NCBI GenBank assembly: GCA_963667815.1
Contig: OY764021.1
Length of the DNA stretch: 64,000 nt
DNA from: Saccharicrinis sp963667815
GTDB taxonomy: Bacteria; Bacteroidota; Bacteroidia; Bacteroidales; Marinilabiliaceae
Reading direction: 5' to 3' (one strand)
In this document: positions 54,251-63,986 of the stretch, one piece after another
How the letters are laid out: each line of letters begins with the position of its first letter
Numbering within the stretch: position 1 is the first letter of the stretch
Program-made: the position numbers and the translations under genes
The notes under the pieces: generated by a model
The model's input: the letters and a program-made list of their open reading frames with translations, nothing else
Databases searched by the model: none
What the model was told of the DNA's origin: nothing

Positions 54251-55459
54251 CTAAGCGACTTCAAGAATTTCTTTATTATTGGTTACTACCGGAGTATCTT
54301 GAACTTGATTTTCAACTTTTTGTTTTGCTGATTTCTTGTTGTTTATTTTTACTTTAAAAAACTGTAGAGAATCCAATAAGTTCTCTGACAAAATCTTAAG
54401 TGTATAAACTGTTTCTGAGATTCCTTCAGATTTAGAAGCATTATCTTGAATTACCTGATTTAATTCCTGAATAGCATTATTAATTTGTTCAATTCCTAGC
54501 TTTTGTTCTGAACTAGCATCTGCTATCTCTGTAACCATCTTTGACGATTCTTTTATATTAGGAAGCATCTCTTCAAATAACTTTGAGGATTGCATAACTA
54601 TATCTTTACTCTCTGATGTAAATTTATTGATTAAATAAGCTGCTTCTCTACTTCTTTCTGCTAAGTTCCGAATTTCTTTTGCTACAACAGAAAATCCTCT
54701 ACCTGCCTCTCCTGCTCGAGCAGCCTCAACAGCAGCATTTAAAGCCAAAATATTAGTTTGTTCAGCAATTTCACTTATCATTTTTGCTTTATCTGAAATT
54801 CGGCTGACACCATAGGTTATATTTTCAGACAAATTAAAGAGAGTATTAATATTGCTTAGATTCCTTGAAGCTAGATCTTGACTTTTCTTCGCATTAAAAG
54901 TATTTTCTCCAACCATACTTGCTATTTCCTCAATTGAAGCTGATAACTCCTGGCATGAAGCAGCTTGAATATAATTTCCTGCAGTGACTTCGGATGTTCT
55001 TTCATTGAGATAATTACTTGATGAAGATAACTTGCCTGAACTCCTTTTTACTTCCTTGATAAGCTGTTTTAAAATAAAAACTAAGTTTTGCACACTATTA
55101 TATAAAATACCAACTTCACCATACCCTTTATTGTCAGTCTTATTTTTTTTTAGATTAAGATTACCTTCTGATATTTCATTCAACTGAATTAAAGCATCAC
55201 CTAACGGTTGATGAATTTTTTTATAAATAAACAGGTAGATTATAACAGTCACTGCACTAAAGACAGGCAATAGCCAAAACATTACACTGACACCATAAGC
55301 ACCAAGTAAATAACAAGATACAGAGCTTAAATATACTAAAACAAGATGATATGAAGAGATTTTTAAAACTGTAGATTTTTTAAATATCTTACTTAATAAA
55401 AAATAACCTGTAGGTAATAATAGAGTAGTTACTACAAAAAACAGAATTAGTTCATTCAT
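54251..55459 (-). CDS. Methyl-accepting chemotaxis-type protein without periplasmic domain
   Basis: A 402-residue receptor with three N-terminal membrane segments (about 3-85) and no ligand-binding loop, a HAMP-like linker and the signalling coil with tip EQTNILALNAAVEAARAGEAGRGFSVVAKEI. The last 35 residues form a lysine-rich tail ending NNKEILEVA. It is a paralogue of the receptor at 50290. Lacking a sensor domain, it may sense membrane or cytoplasmic signals, or couple to a separate binding protein. No che genes are near. Confidence 0.92.
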   Translation of the reverse strand: MNELILFFVVTTLLLPTGYFLLSKIFKKSTVLKISSYHLVLVYLSSVSCYLLGAYGVSVMFWLLPVFSAVTVIIYLFIYKKIHQPLGDALIQLNEISEGNLNLKKNKTDNKGYGEVGILYNSVQNLVFILKQLIKEVKRSSGKLSSSSNYLNERTSEVTAGNYIQAASCQELSASIEEIASMVGENTFNAKKSQDLASRNLSNINTLFNLSENITYGVSRISDKAKMISEIAEQTNILALNAAVEAARAGEAGRGFSVVAKEIRNLAERSREAAYLINKFTSESKDIVMQSSKLFEEMLPNIKESSKMVTEIADASSEQKLGIEQINNAIQELNQVIQDNASKSEGISETVYTLKILSENLLDSLQFFKVKINNKKSAKQKVENQVQDTPVVTNNKEILEVA

Positions 55460-55612
55460 AAGGAGTATGCGTTACTTTATCACAAAAATACCTTTATTGA
55501 ACGATTAATTTTATTAACTAATTAGTTATTCATGTACACTTTCGACCATTTTATCAAATTATTCAATATTTTCAATTAAAATAAATAGAAATATCTGGCT
55601 ATTATCCTTCCA

Positions 55613-57631
55613 TCATTCATCACTCTCTTCATCCTCAAATCCTAAATTACCTGAAATATTTCTATACTTTTCTGCTTCCTCCTCCTCACCTAACCTTTCA
55701 CAAATCTGAGATAAATAATAATATGAATCTGCATGATCATCTTTTAGTCGAATAGCCTTTTTCAAATCATTATAGGCTCCATTATAATTTTTAAGTAGCA
55801 ATCTTGTTCTTCCTCTATTATAGAATATTTTAAAAGTCCGGGGTTTTAACTTACTCGCCAATGTATAATCCTTATCTGCTCCCTCTAAATCACTAACCTC
55901 TATTTTCAAGCCTGCTCTTTTATAAATTGCATCGAAAAAATCCGGCTTGAGTAATATCGCCTTATTAAGGTTAGCAATTGCAGCACTTTTATCTCTTGCC
56001 TTAACCAAACATTCATTAGCCATTAAAAAATATTCTCTGGCAAAATCTTCTAATTGCTTATTTCTTTTTCGCTCCTTTCGTTCAAGTTCACCTATTCTTT
56101 TACGAAGTTTTGTAATAACTGACAGTTGCCTGGCAATAAATCTAAGAACTACAGGTTTTGTAAGATCATTACGCTTTGAAATAGCACTACCTAAACTTTG
56201 CATTGCTTGTTGAAAATCGCCAGTTCGATAGGCTTTTAATGCAGCTTTATAGTTATCATCCGCTTGTGCAGAATCTAAACTTTCTTTTATCAATAATTTA
56301 TTATTCGACTTTCTACTAAAATCAACGCACTCTCTTTTTACAATAACATCTCTTTGTGATATGTTGGATTTCATGATGATTCCTTCCAAAGATCTGCAAC
56401 GACTTAATGCAACATATAATTGACCACCAGCAAATGCTCCTCCTGAAAAATCAATCATCACCTTATCGAAAGTTAAACCCTGACTTTTATGTACCGTAAT
56501 GGCCCAGGCTAATTTTAAAGGATATTGTTTATAGGATCCTATTTCTTCTTCAATTACCCTATTATTTTTCTCGTCGTAATTATATCTAAGATTTTGCCAT
56601 ATTTCTTTTTCTATTAAATGGATTTCTTCATTTTCCATTAGCACATATATGCCATTATCATTAATCTCATCAATTCTTCCCAAGCTTCCATTGTACCATC
56701 TTCGCTCCTGATCATTTTTAATAAACATAACCTGAGCATTTTCTTTCAATATTAGTTTTTTTGGAGTTGGCAATGCAGATTCGGGGAACTCACCAGTTAC
56801 AGCACCTTCAAATACAATTTCTTCACCATCTAATTCCTCAAGCTTATGGTCATTGATGTAATCTACAGTATCTCTACGTGTAGCCAGCGTAATAAACAAC
56901 TCATCCAATGGTGCATTAAACTTAGGATTAAAGCGCTGATTTACCTTATTTATATCTTCTGACTTTGCAGCATTTACTCTTACTCTGTCTAGCAGGTTCA
57001 CAAATTCAGGATTATTTTGTCGATATACTTTTTTCAGCTCAATTTGAACCATCGGTAAATTCCTGAATACGCGTGCCGAAAAGAAAAAAGGTGTTTGATA
57101 AAACCGACTTAGAATACTCCATTCTTCTCTTTTTACTACGGGTTCTAGCTGAAAAACATCACCAACCATTAATAATTGCTTCCCACCAAAAGGTACTTGC
57201 ATATGACCAGAATAGACTCGAAGAACACGATCTATAAAATCAAGAATGTCCACACGTAACATGGATACCTCATCTATAATCAGTAAATCTAATTCTCGAA
57301 TTAACTTTTGATGATTTTTACGATATTTCAGAAAATCATAAATACGACCTTCCTTTGTACTCAGGTCTGGATCATCGGGTAAAATAGGTCTGAAAGGTAT
57401 CTTAAAAAAGGAATGTAACGTTTGTCCACCAGCATTTATAGCTGCAATTCCTGTTGGAGCCACAACCACATATTTTTTATGTGTATGAGCACAAATATAT
57501 TTTAAAAATGTACTTTTACCAGTACCAGCTTTCCCTGTTAAAAAAACGGATCGATTTGTAAACTGTACCAATTTAAATGCATCTTGAAATTCAGCATTAT
57601 CGGTATCAATATTTTCAAGCCATTCAGTCAT
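55613..57631 (-). CDS. PIF1-like SF1 helicase with C-terminal TPR
   Basis: A 672-residue fusion. Residues 25-445 form a PIF1-like superfamily 1 helicase: Walker A GKAGTGKS (33-40), motif Ia APTGIAA, motif II IDEVSM (Asp120, Glu121), GDVFQLEPV (motif III), motif V HKSQGLTFDKV and motif VI VALSRC. A short coiled-coil (about 500-540) and four or five TPR repeats (545-665) follow. Cytoplasmic. PIF1 helicases unwind DNA at forks and G-quadruplexes; TPRs suggest a partner. Its ATG directly follows the stop of the secreted TPR gene (TAAATG), so both are translated from one message. Confidence 0.9.
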   Translation of the reverse strand: MTEWLENIDTDNAEFQDAFKLVQFTNRSVFLTGKAGTGKSTFLKYICAHTHKKYVVVAPTGIAAINAGGQTLHSFFKIPFRPILPDDPDLSTKEGRIYDFLKYRKNHQKLIRELDLLIIDEVSMLRVDILDFIDRVLRVYSGHMQVPFGGKQLLMVGDVFQLEPVVKREEWSILSRFYQTPFFFSARVFRNLPMVQIELKKVYRQNNPEFVNLLDRVRVNAAKSEDINKVNQRFNPKFNAPLDELFITLATRRDTVDYINDHKLEELDGEEIVFEGAVTGEFPESALPTPKKLILKENAQVMFIKNDQERRWYNGSLGRIDEINDNGIYVLMENEEIHLIEKEIWQNLRYNYDEKNNRVIEEEIGSYKQYPLKLAWAITVHKSQGLTFDKVMIDFSGGAFAGGQLYVALSRCRSLEGIIMKSNISQRDVIVKRECVDFSRKSNNKLLIKESLDSAQADDNYKAALKAYRTGDFQQAMQSLGSAISKRNDLTKPVVLRFIARQLSVITKLRKRIGELERKERKRNKQLEDFAREYFLMANECLVKARDKSAAIANLNKAILLKPDFFDAIYKRAGLKIEVSDLEGADKDYTLASKLKPRTFKIFYNRGRTRLLLKNYNGAYNDLKKAIRLKDDHADSYYYLSQICERLGEEEEAEKYRNISGNLGFEDEESDE

Positions 57632-59743
57632 TTAATCCTCACTTCCTTCGTCGTCAACATTTACCCTTTGCTTACCATATCGTTTTATAATATTATAAGC
57701 TTTGTACAAGCCCAGCTCACCAGCCCGACTTAAATCCATTGTTCCTTCTGAATCTTGCTTTAAATATATACGTGTTAAACCTCTATTAAAATAAGCTTCT
57801 GCAAATTGAGGATTTAATTTAATAGCATTACTAAATTGCCTGATTGCACCTTCATAATCTTTTTTGATACAGTACAAAATACCTAAGTTGTAATAAGCAA
57901 ACTCATATCCTGGATTAATTTCAACAACTTGCCTTAAGTCACGCTCAATAAGATCATAGTCCAGCATTTGCTTCACTATTTTATCTTCTTCTTTTTCCTT
58001 TTTATTATTTACTCCAGTAATTAAATCTTCGGGCAACTCTTCTTCTTCAAATGATTGCATTGCTTCAACCATTTTATATCTGATAGCTGCTCTGTTTAAA
58101 TAATAAAATAAAAGATATGGATGATCTTTAGGTGTATGACTGATTAAATAGTTATAATCATTTAAGGCATTGCTATAATTCATAATAACACCGTAGAGTA
58201 TAGCTCTTACAAATCGTAAGTCATTATTATTAGGGTATACATTTAACTTCTGTGTTATTTCTTCTATGGATCTATAATAATGCCATGTTAAATCTCCATC
58301 ATTCTCTAACTCCTTATTTGAAAATGCTAAAGTACGATCTGTTGTATTTCGAGAATTAAAACTAGTAACCTCAGGTTTAAAGTATCTACTACTATTAACA
58401 GTATTATCTTCAGAAAAGAATGTTAAACTAAATACTTTCTCTAAATCAATAATAATGTTTTTATTCTGAATCTTACCTTTTAAGTCCTGTAGCTCATCCA
58501 CATTATTATCTTCAACAGTGAAATCATCCAATACTACAATCTTATCATGATTACTAATATTTTCATCTTTTTCACTTCTGGTTTCTTTAGGCTTTTTATT
58601 GGCAACTCCTGCTTGAGCTAATTTTTCATTTTCTTCAGCTCTTTTTCGCTCATCTTGCTGAAGCTTCATAGCCATATTTCTATCCTTGGCCTGTTCAGCT
58701 TGCCTATTCAATCCGGCATACACTTGACTCCTTGCAAAATATGCATCTGAATAATTTGGATAACGCTTAATAATTAAGTTCAGGTCAGCTAGTGCATCTT
58801 TAAATTGCCCTACTCTTATGTATAATAACGACCTATTGAATAATGTCAGCAAATCATCTGGATTAAGGGCCAAAACTCTTGAAAAATCATCAATGGCATT
58901 ATTTACATCACCTATCTCAGTTCTCAGCATTCCGCGGTTTGCATAGGCATAGATATTATTGGGTTGTAATTTGATAACCTTGTTAAAATCATCCATTGTG
59001 CCTTTAAGATCATCCATCTGATATCTAATAACCCCCCTTAACATATAATACACAGGTTCAGAACCATCCAGATTAATGCCTGAATTGATACGTTCCAATG
59101 CTTTATCAAATTTATTAACATCGTAATAAATAGCTGCACTAAAACGATAGGCTTCGGCAACAAGTGGATTTACAGCAATAGCCTCATCCATATCAGTAAC
59201 AGCTCCAATCGTATCTTTAGCATTAAGCTTGGCCATAGCACGATAAATATATGCACCATATTGCGCAGAATCTATATTTAATACCGATGAAAAATCTTCA
59301 ATACTTTTTTCCCAATCTTTCATATCAATATGAACCAAACCCCGATTAAAAAAGATTCCTAAATCACCAGGTTCAATCTCTAATCCTTTATCATAATCTT
59401 TTAAAGCTTCAGTATGCTTACCTAATCGACCTCTTATGTCTCCTCTGAACCTATAAAACTCATAATAAAAAGGGATGATTTCTATGGCCTTATTCATATC
59501 CAATTCGGCTCCTTTTAAATCATCAAGGTTATATTTAGCTCTTGCTCTAAAGTAATAAGGAAGACCAAGGTATGGTTTACTTTCAATTGCTTTATTGAAA
59601 AAGGAAATGGCAAGAACATATTCTTGCTGATATAACGCATATCTACCAGCCTCAAGAACTCTATCTGTATTTATTTGAGAAGTACCACTAATTGAAATAA
59701 TTAAAAATAGTGATACGAATAGTGTTTTAATCAATTTTATCAT
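57632..59743 (-). CDS. Secreted TPR-repeat protein
   Basis: A 703-residue exported protein (signal peptide to GTSQ, about 1-23) made almost wholly of TPR units (about ten from residue 30 to 370, and more near 640-700: YYNLGILYCIKKDYEGAIRQFSNAIKLNPQ). Between them, about 375-470 is charged and low in complexity. It is probably a scaffold in the periplasm. It is cotranscribed with a cytoplasmic helicase that also has TPRs, an odd pairing across compartments unless the signal peptide is only an anchor. Confidence 0.85.
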   Translation of the reverse strand: MIKLIKTLFVSLFLIISISGTSQINTDRVLEAGRYALYQQEYVLAISFFNKAIESKPYLGLPYYFRARAKYNLDDLKGAELDMNKAIEIIPFYYEFYRFRGDIRGRLGKHTEALKDYDKGLEIEPGDLGIFFNRGLVHIDMKDWEKSIEDFSSVLNIDSAQYGAYIYRAMAKLNAKDTIGAVTDMDEAIAVNPLVAEAYRFSAAIYYDVNKFDKALERINSGINLDGSEPVYYMLRGVIRYQMDDLKGTMDDFNKVIKLQPNNIYAYANRGMLRTEIGDVNNAIDDFSRVLALNPDDLLTLFNRSLLYIRVGQFKDALADLNLIIKRYPNYSDAYFARSQVYAGLNRQAEQAKDRNMAMKLQQDERKRAEENEKLAQAGVANKKPKETRSEKDENISNHDKIVVLDDFTVEDNNVDELQDLKGKIQNKNIIIDLEKVFSLTFFSEDNTVNSSRYFKPEVTSFNSRNTTDRTLAFSNKELENDGDLTWHYYRSIEEITQKLNVYPNNNDLRFVRAILYGVIMNYSNALNDYNYLISHTPKDHPYLLFYYLNRAAIRYKMVEAMQSFEEEELPEDLITGVNNKKEKEEDKIVKQMLDYDLIERDLRQVVEINPGYEFAYYNLGILYCIKKDYEGAIRQFSNAIKLNPQFAEAYFNRGLTRIYLKQDSEGTMDLSRAGELGLYKAYNIIKRYGKQRVNVDDEGSED

Positions 59744-59873
59744 AAATAAACAATTGGTAGGTATACCCTATTTAATCAGCAAACAAATATAATAAGATTA
59801 AGCAATTGAAATAAATACCATGCCAAAAGTTAATGTCAAAATGATATTTTATTATTTAAGTAAACTTGTAAAG

Positions 59874-60851
59874 TTAGAAGAAACTGAATATTTGCTTTAC
59901 AAAAACCATGTTTTCAGGATTAATTGTGCTCTCTCCATTCCATCTGTAAGCTGCTAGTGAACCTCCGTTAGCCACACAAGCATCTAAACAACATATATTT
60001 TGTTTTGGATTCATTTGTCCATTACCCATGCAGTAATGTCCAAAAAACACAGGTGGTTCATGATCTTTATATATTTCGTAAGGGAAAAGAATTTGTTCAG
60101 GAATAGTATAATCAGGTAATTTAAATTTATTACCATAGCTTAATTCATGAAAAGTTTTTCCTTTTGGAGATTCCCACCATCGGATTCGAAAGTTGTTTCT
60201 TCTAATATTCTTAGAGTCCTTAATTATTAAATCCTCCGGTAAACGAAACTCTATTCCTTTGGTAATTCTATTTATTGCGTTGCACAATGGATGGTTTGGA
60301 TCAGCCATTAATTTAAGGACCTTCTTTTTAAAACGACCTTCAGTTCTATATTGATCTATCAAATCAATGTAATCATCATTCCAATAGGCGTGTACAATTC
60401 TAAATTTTTCGAAACACAAATAAACAGGTAATGTCCTCAACCACTTTACATACTTTTTAAGTAACTCGGGTTCATCATCAAACTCATCTCTTATCTTCTC
60501 TATGAGTTTTCTGCTTGATTCTGAAGGTTTTCTGATAGGCTTACCGTTTTCTTTGGTAAGATACATGATCATGTTTAACTCATGATTACCCAAAATGGCA
60601 TGCGCAGAACCAAACTCTACCATCCCAGACACTATTTGAAGGACTCTCTTTGAATCCGGGCCTCTGTCAACAAAATCTCCAACAAAAATTGCTTTCCGTT
60701 GTGCATGTTTCCAAATACCACGATTCTGGGTATAACCAAGCTTCTCTAGCAGTTCTTCCAGCTCATTAGCATACCCATGAACATCCCCTATAATATCGTA
60801 TAAACAATCTTCCTGAATTGTTTTTCGTCTATTTATATTACCGAGCAACAA
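59874..60851 (-). CDS. Calcineurin-like metallophosphoesterase
   Basis: A 325-residue phosphoesterase. Metal ligands are Asp23/His25 (IGDVHG), Asp59/Asp62 (GDFVDRGPDS), Asn89/His90 (GNHE), plus HAYW and FGHY near 155 and 270. This matches the PrpE/ApaH-like group, which cuts phosphate esters such as diadenosine polyphosphates or phosphoproteins. The specific substrate is unknown. It is divergent from the Gfo/Idh/MocA gene and has no operon partner. Confidence 0.9.
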   Translation of the reverse strand: MLLGNINRRKTIQEDCLYDIIGDVHGYANELEELLEKLGYTQNRGIWKHAQRKAIFVGDFVDRGPDSKRVLQIVSGMVEFGSAHAILGNHELNMIMYLTKENGKPIRKPSESSRKLIEKIRDEFDDEPELLKKYVKWLRTLPVYLCFEKFRIVHAYWNDDYIDLIDQYRTEGRFKKKVLKLMADPNHPLCNAINRITKGIEFRLPEDLIIKDSKNIRRNNFRIRWWESPKGKTFHELSYGNKFKLPDYTIPEQILFPYEIYKDHEPPVFFGHYCMGNGQMNPKQNICCLDACVANGGSLAAYRWNGESTINPENMVFVKQIFSFF

Positions 60852-60937
60852 AATTCAATATATTTGATTTAAGCTTTGGCCAAAAATAAAAAATTTTACA
60901 TTAATTCTTATTTCAAATCAATAATAGTAGTCAAAAA

Positions 60938-61921
60938 ATGAACAATAAAATAAAATGGGGAATTATTGGATGTGGTGATGTTACTGAAATTAAGAGCGGT
61001 CCGGCCTTTAATAAAGTTGAACATGCAGAGCTAACTTCTGTTATGAGAAGGGACTTTGAAAAAGCAAAAGACTATGCTAAAAGACATAATGTTGAACATG
61101 TATATAAAACTGCTGAAGAATTAATAAACTCACCTCACGTTGATGCTGTATATATTGCAACCCCACCATCATCTCACGCAGAATATGCTATTATGTCATT
61201 GAAAGCAGGAAAGCCTGTTTATGTTGAAAAACCTATGGCAACAAGCTACGAGGAATGTATTGAGATGAATGAAGCTTCAAAGAAATACAACACACCTCTA
61301 TTTGTTGCTTATTACAGAAGAACACTCCCCGGATTTTTAAAGGTAAAAGAACTTTTAGATGAAAATATTATCGGAACACCGCTTTCTGTTCAAATAAGGT
61401 TAACTCGTCCGGCTCTTGACGCTGAGAAAAAAGCATCATGGAGAGTTGATAAAAATATTGCAGGCGGAGGAATCTTTTATGATCTTGCATCACATCAGTT
61501 TGATTTTCTTGACTTTATTTTTGGTCCAATAGTTAAAGCGACTGGTTTTGCTACAAATAATAATTCATGGTACTCGGTAGAAGATACAGTAACTGCGACC
61601 TTTCAATTTGAAAATGGATTAATTGGAAATGGTTTCTGGTCGTTTAACACCCATGCAAACGAAGATCAAGATATCATGGAAATAATTGGCACTAAAGGTT
61701 CCGTATTATTTAGTGGTTTTAATCACCACCCAATAAAATTAATTACTGAAAATGGAGTTGTTGAATTTCCTTATTTAAACCCTGAGAATATTCAATACAA
61801 CCTAATTAAACAGGTAAACGATGAATTAAGCAGTAAAAGTAAATGTGTAAGCACTGGCGATACAGGAGCACGCACCAATTGGGTTTTAGAACAAATTATT
61901 CCTCTAAATCCATCAGAATAA
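60938..61921 (+). CDS. Gfo/Idh/MocA-family oxidoreductase
   Basis: A 327-residue NAD(P)-dependent oxidoreductase of the Gfo/Idh/MocA group. It has the Rossmann start WGIIGCGDV (residues 7-15), the catalytic-site lysine in VEKPMA (Lys98), and AGGGIFYDLASHQFD (about 175-190) in the C-terminal alpha/beta domain. Substrates of the family are sugars, inositols or related compounds; the one used here is unknown. It is followed 96 nt later by a macrodomain gene on the same strand; there is no functional link visible. Confidence 0.92.
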   Translation: MNNKIKWGIIGCGDVTEIKSGPAFNKVEHAELTSVMRRDFEKAKDYAKRHNVEHVYKTAEELINSPHVDAVYIATPPSSHAEYAIMSLKAGKPVYVEKPMATSYEECIEMNEASKKYNTPLFVAYYRRTLPGFLKVKELLDENIIGTPLSVQIRLTRPALDAEKKASWRVDKNIAGGGIFYDLASHQFDFLDFIFGPIVKATGFATNNNSWYSVEDTVTATFQFENGLIGNGFWSFNTHANEDQDIMEIIGTKGSVLFSGFNHHPIKLITENGVVEFPYLNPENIQYNLIKQVNDELSSKSKCVSTGDTGARTNWVLEQIIPLNPSE

Positions 61922-62017
61922 AACTTTACATTACGTTATTTAGTGCTTACAGAAAAAGGTAATAGATTAACTTTATACGAATTAACTCAAATACTTATAA
62001 ATATTAAATCTAATCTG

Positions 62018-62530
62018 ATGCAAATTGAACTTATACAAGGTGATATTACCACTTTAAATGTTGATGCCATTGTTAACGCCGCTAATTCCAGTTTACTTGG
62101 AGGTGGTGGTGTTGACGGTGCAATACACAGAGCTGGCGGAAAAAGCATTTTAGATGAATGTGTACTTATACGAAATAAACAGGGAGGTTGCCCAACCGGA
62201 GAAGCTGTGATAACTACTGCAGGTAAGATGCCTGCTAAATTGGTTATTCACACAGTTGGTCCTATTTATAAAGACGGCAAGCACCAAGAAGCTACATTAC
62301 TAGCTAACTGCTACACCAACACACTTAACTTAGCTACACAGAACAACTGCAAATCAATTGCATTTCCAAACATTTCAACGGGTGTATATGGTTACCCCAA
62401 AGCAGAGGCCGCCCAAATAGCATTTAAAACAGTATCTGAATATGAATCCTCAGATATTGAAAAGGTAATTTTTATATGCTTTGATGAAGAAAATTATAAA
62501 CTGTACCAAAATTTAATCAATCAGGAATAA
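62018..62530 (+). CDS. Macrodomain protein (O-acetyl-ADP-ribose deacetylase type)
   Basis: About 170 residues from the ATG at 62018 (MQIELIQGDIT), the normal size; an earlier start at 61943 adds 25 residues outside the domain. It has the ADP-ribose site VDAIVNAANSSLLGGGGVDGAIHRAGG, the PTGEAVIT strand and SIAFPNISTGVYGYP phosphate loop of YmdB-like macrodomains. These cut O-acetyl-ADP-ribose or remove ADP-ribose from proteins. It follows the oxidoreductase by 96 nt and may be cotranscribed. Confidence 0.93.
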   Translation: MQIELIQGDITTLNVDAIVNAANSSLLGGGGVDGAIHRAGGKSILDECVLIRNKQGGCPTGEAVITTAGKMPAKLVIHTVGPIYKDGKHQEATLLANCYTNTLNLATQNNCKSIAFPNISTGVYGYPKAEAAQIAFKTVSEYESSDIEKVIFICFDEENYKLYQNLINQE

Positions 62531-62784
62531 ATATACTGAGGTTGATTATATTAAATACTTACATTAAGCTTTAAAACTTGGCTCAAGTTTATATTAGGGC
62601 TGTTAATCAAAATATGTTCAAAATCCCATAATTTCCTTTTGGGGCCAGGAGTCTGAAGATGGAAGATGGAAGTTCAAGGAAATTCTTTCTCATTAATAAT
62701 TGATTTACTTCATGCTTCTAATAACACAGTTAATACTTGAAAACAATAGTACGGTCATTTAACCTCGTTATTAGAAACTATAGC

Positions 62785-63165
62785 CTAAAACTTATCTAAT
62801 AATTTAGGAATAAAGATTATACATCCCACAGCAACTGCAACAATTGCTGCAATCAATACAGCACCCGCACAATAATCTTTAATAAGTCCAATTTTGGAAT
62901 TATGTTTTGGTTCTACAAAATCAGCTAATCGCTCCAATGCTGTATTAAAAAGTTCTGATATAAATACGATCCCGGAAACAATAATTACTGCCAACCATTC
63001 ATTAATTGATATTTGAAGAACAAAACCAAAAACAACAACACAGAATAAAGCCACAAAATGGATTCGGGCGTTATGCTCATGCTGAACTAACATCTTAATT
63101 CCTCCAAAAGCATACTTAAAACTCTTTACCCTATTTATAAAGGAAAACTTATCAGAAGTATTCAT
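62785..63165 (-). CDS. Diacylglycerol kinase / undecaprenol kinase family (DgkA)
   Basis: A 126-residue membrane enzyme of the small prokaryotic lipid kinase family. Three membrane segments follow an amphipathic start, and the signature E71-LFNTALE-R (Glu71, Asn74, Glu78) is intact, with NARIHF before it (about 32-37). It phosphorylates diacylglycerol or undecaprenol to recycle lipid carriers. The gene stands alone, convergent with the macrodomain gene. Confidence 0.93.
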   Translation of the reverse strand: MNTSDKFSFINRVKSFKYAFGGIKMLVQHEHNARIHFVALFCVVVFGFVLQISINEWLAVIIVSGIVFISELFNTALERLADFVEPKHNSKIGLIKDYCAGAVLIAAIVAVAVGCIIFIPKLLDKF

Positions 63166-63283
63166 AGTATATTTTTATATCACTTTTAAGCTTAACATTA
63201 CATTTTCTATGAAGATTCATGAAAATACAGAAAAATCATACAATATCAATGATAACATTGCATTTGTGCCAATAGTTATAAAA

Positions 63284-63309
63284 AAAGCCGCCTCCTGAGA
63301 GACAGCTTT
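63284..63309 (-). terminator. Terminator of the lemA gene
   Basis: An 11-bp stem (63284-63294 with 63299-63309), two G-U pairs on the minus strand, a 4-nt loop and a run of T on that strand (complement of A7 at 63280-63286). Confidence 0.82.
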
Positions 63310-63422
63310 ATAATTAAAGAATCCTATTTATAGCTTATAACCAACAAACGAGGCTTTTTATATATAACATTCTTATAATATATCCTGCATAATACAACAG
63401 TTAATACATTATATAATAACTA

Positions 63423-63986
63423 CTAAAAAAATGTGGCTCTTGCCTGTTCTTTAATTTCTTTACTTGCAGTAAAAGGGATTCTGGTTGTATAACCGGCTCT
63501 TGCTGCTACAATTTTCTTAGTTGGCCATTTAAAAATATCAGCATTCCATTTGAGTATTGTATCATTATAGACCTCTCGTGCTGCAGTTATTTCTCTTTGC
63601 AAATAACTATTTTGCTGCATTGCATCGGCCAATGAACGATGTGCTTTTAATTCCGGATAGGCCTCAAATGCCACATTAATCTGACTCATTGCAGTATCAA
63701 GATTACTAGCTACATCATTACGATTACTTTCAGAAAGACTACCTCCACTTCTGATGGCAGCCACAGACTTCATTACATCTTTATCCAAATCAACTGCTTT
63801 TTCAACAATACCAACTGCATTTTTTAAAATTTGTACTCTTTGCTCTAAGTAATTGTCTATTTGCGATGCGTTATGCTGAAGTTTTTGTTGCAGGGCATTA
63901 AAGTAATTCCTTGCTCCAATTTTCATAAATAGAAATATTAACCCTGGCAGAATACCTAATAACCACAATACTATTTCAAAAAACAC
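63423..63986 (-). CDS. LemA family protein, possibly cut by the window end
   Basis: A LemA-family membrane protein of at least 187 residues. It has one N-terminal membrane helix (about 3-22: EIVLWLLGILPGLIFLFMKI) and then helical LemA repeats (QLQHNASQIDNYLEQRVQILKNAV region, about 35-60; ALQQ, NVAFEAYPELKA near 105-118). Function is not settled; LemA is linked to envelope signalling. A GTG at 63986 can start it, but the frame remains open to the window edge, so the true start may lie a few codons outside. Confidence 0.88.
   Translation of the reverse strand: MFFEIVLWLLGILPGLIFLFMKIGARNYFNALQQKLQHNASQIDNYLEQRVQILKNAVGIVEKAVDLDKDVMKSVAAIRSGGSLSESNRNDVASNLDTAMSQINVAFEAYPELKAHRSLADAMQQNSYLQREITAAREVYNDTILKWNADIFKWPTKKIVAARAGYTTRIPFTASKEIKEQARATFF

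Noticed and set aside
62640..62680. AGATGGA direct repeat (gaagatggaagatggaag) near the macrodomain gene
   Set aside because: Only two to three short copies; looks like low-complexity intergenic sequence with no further structure.
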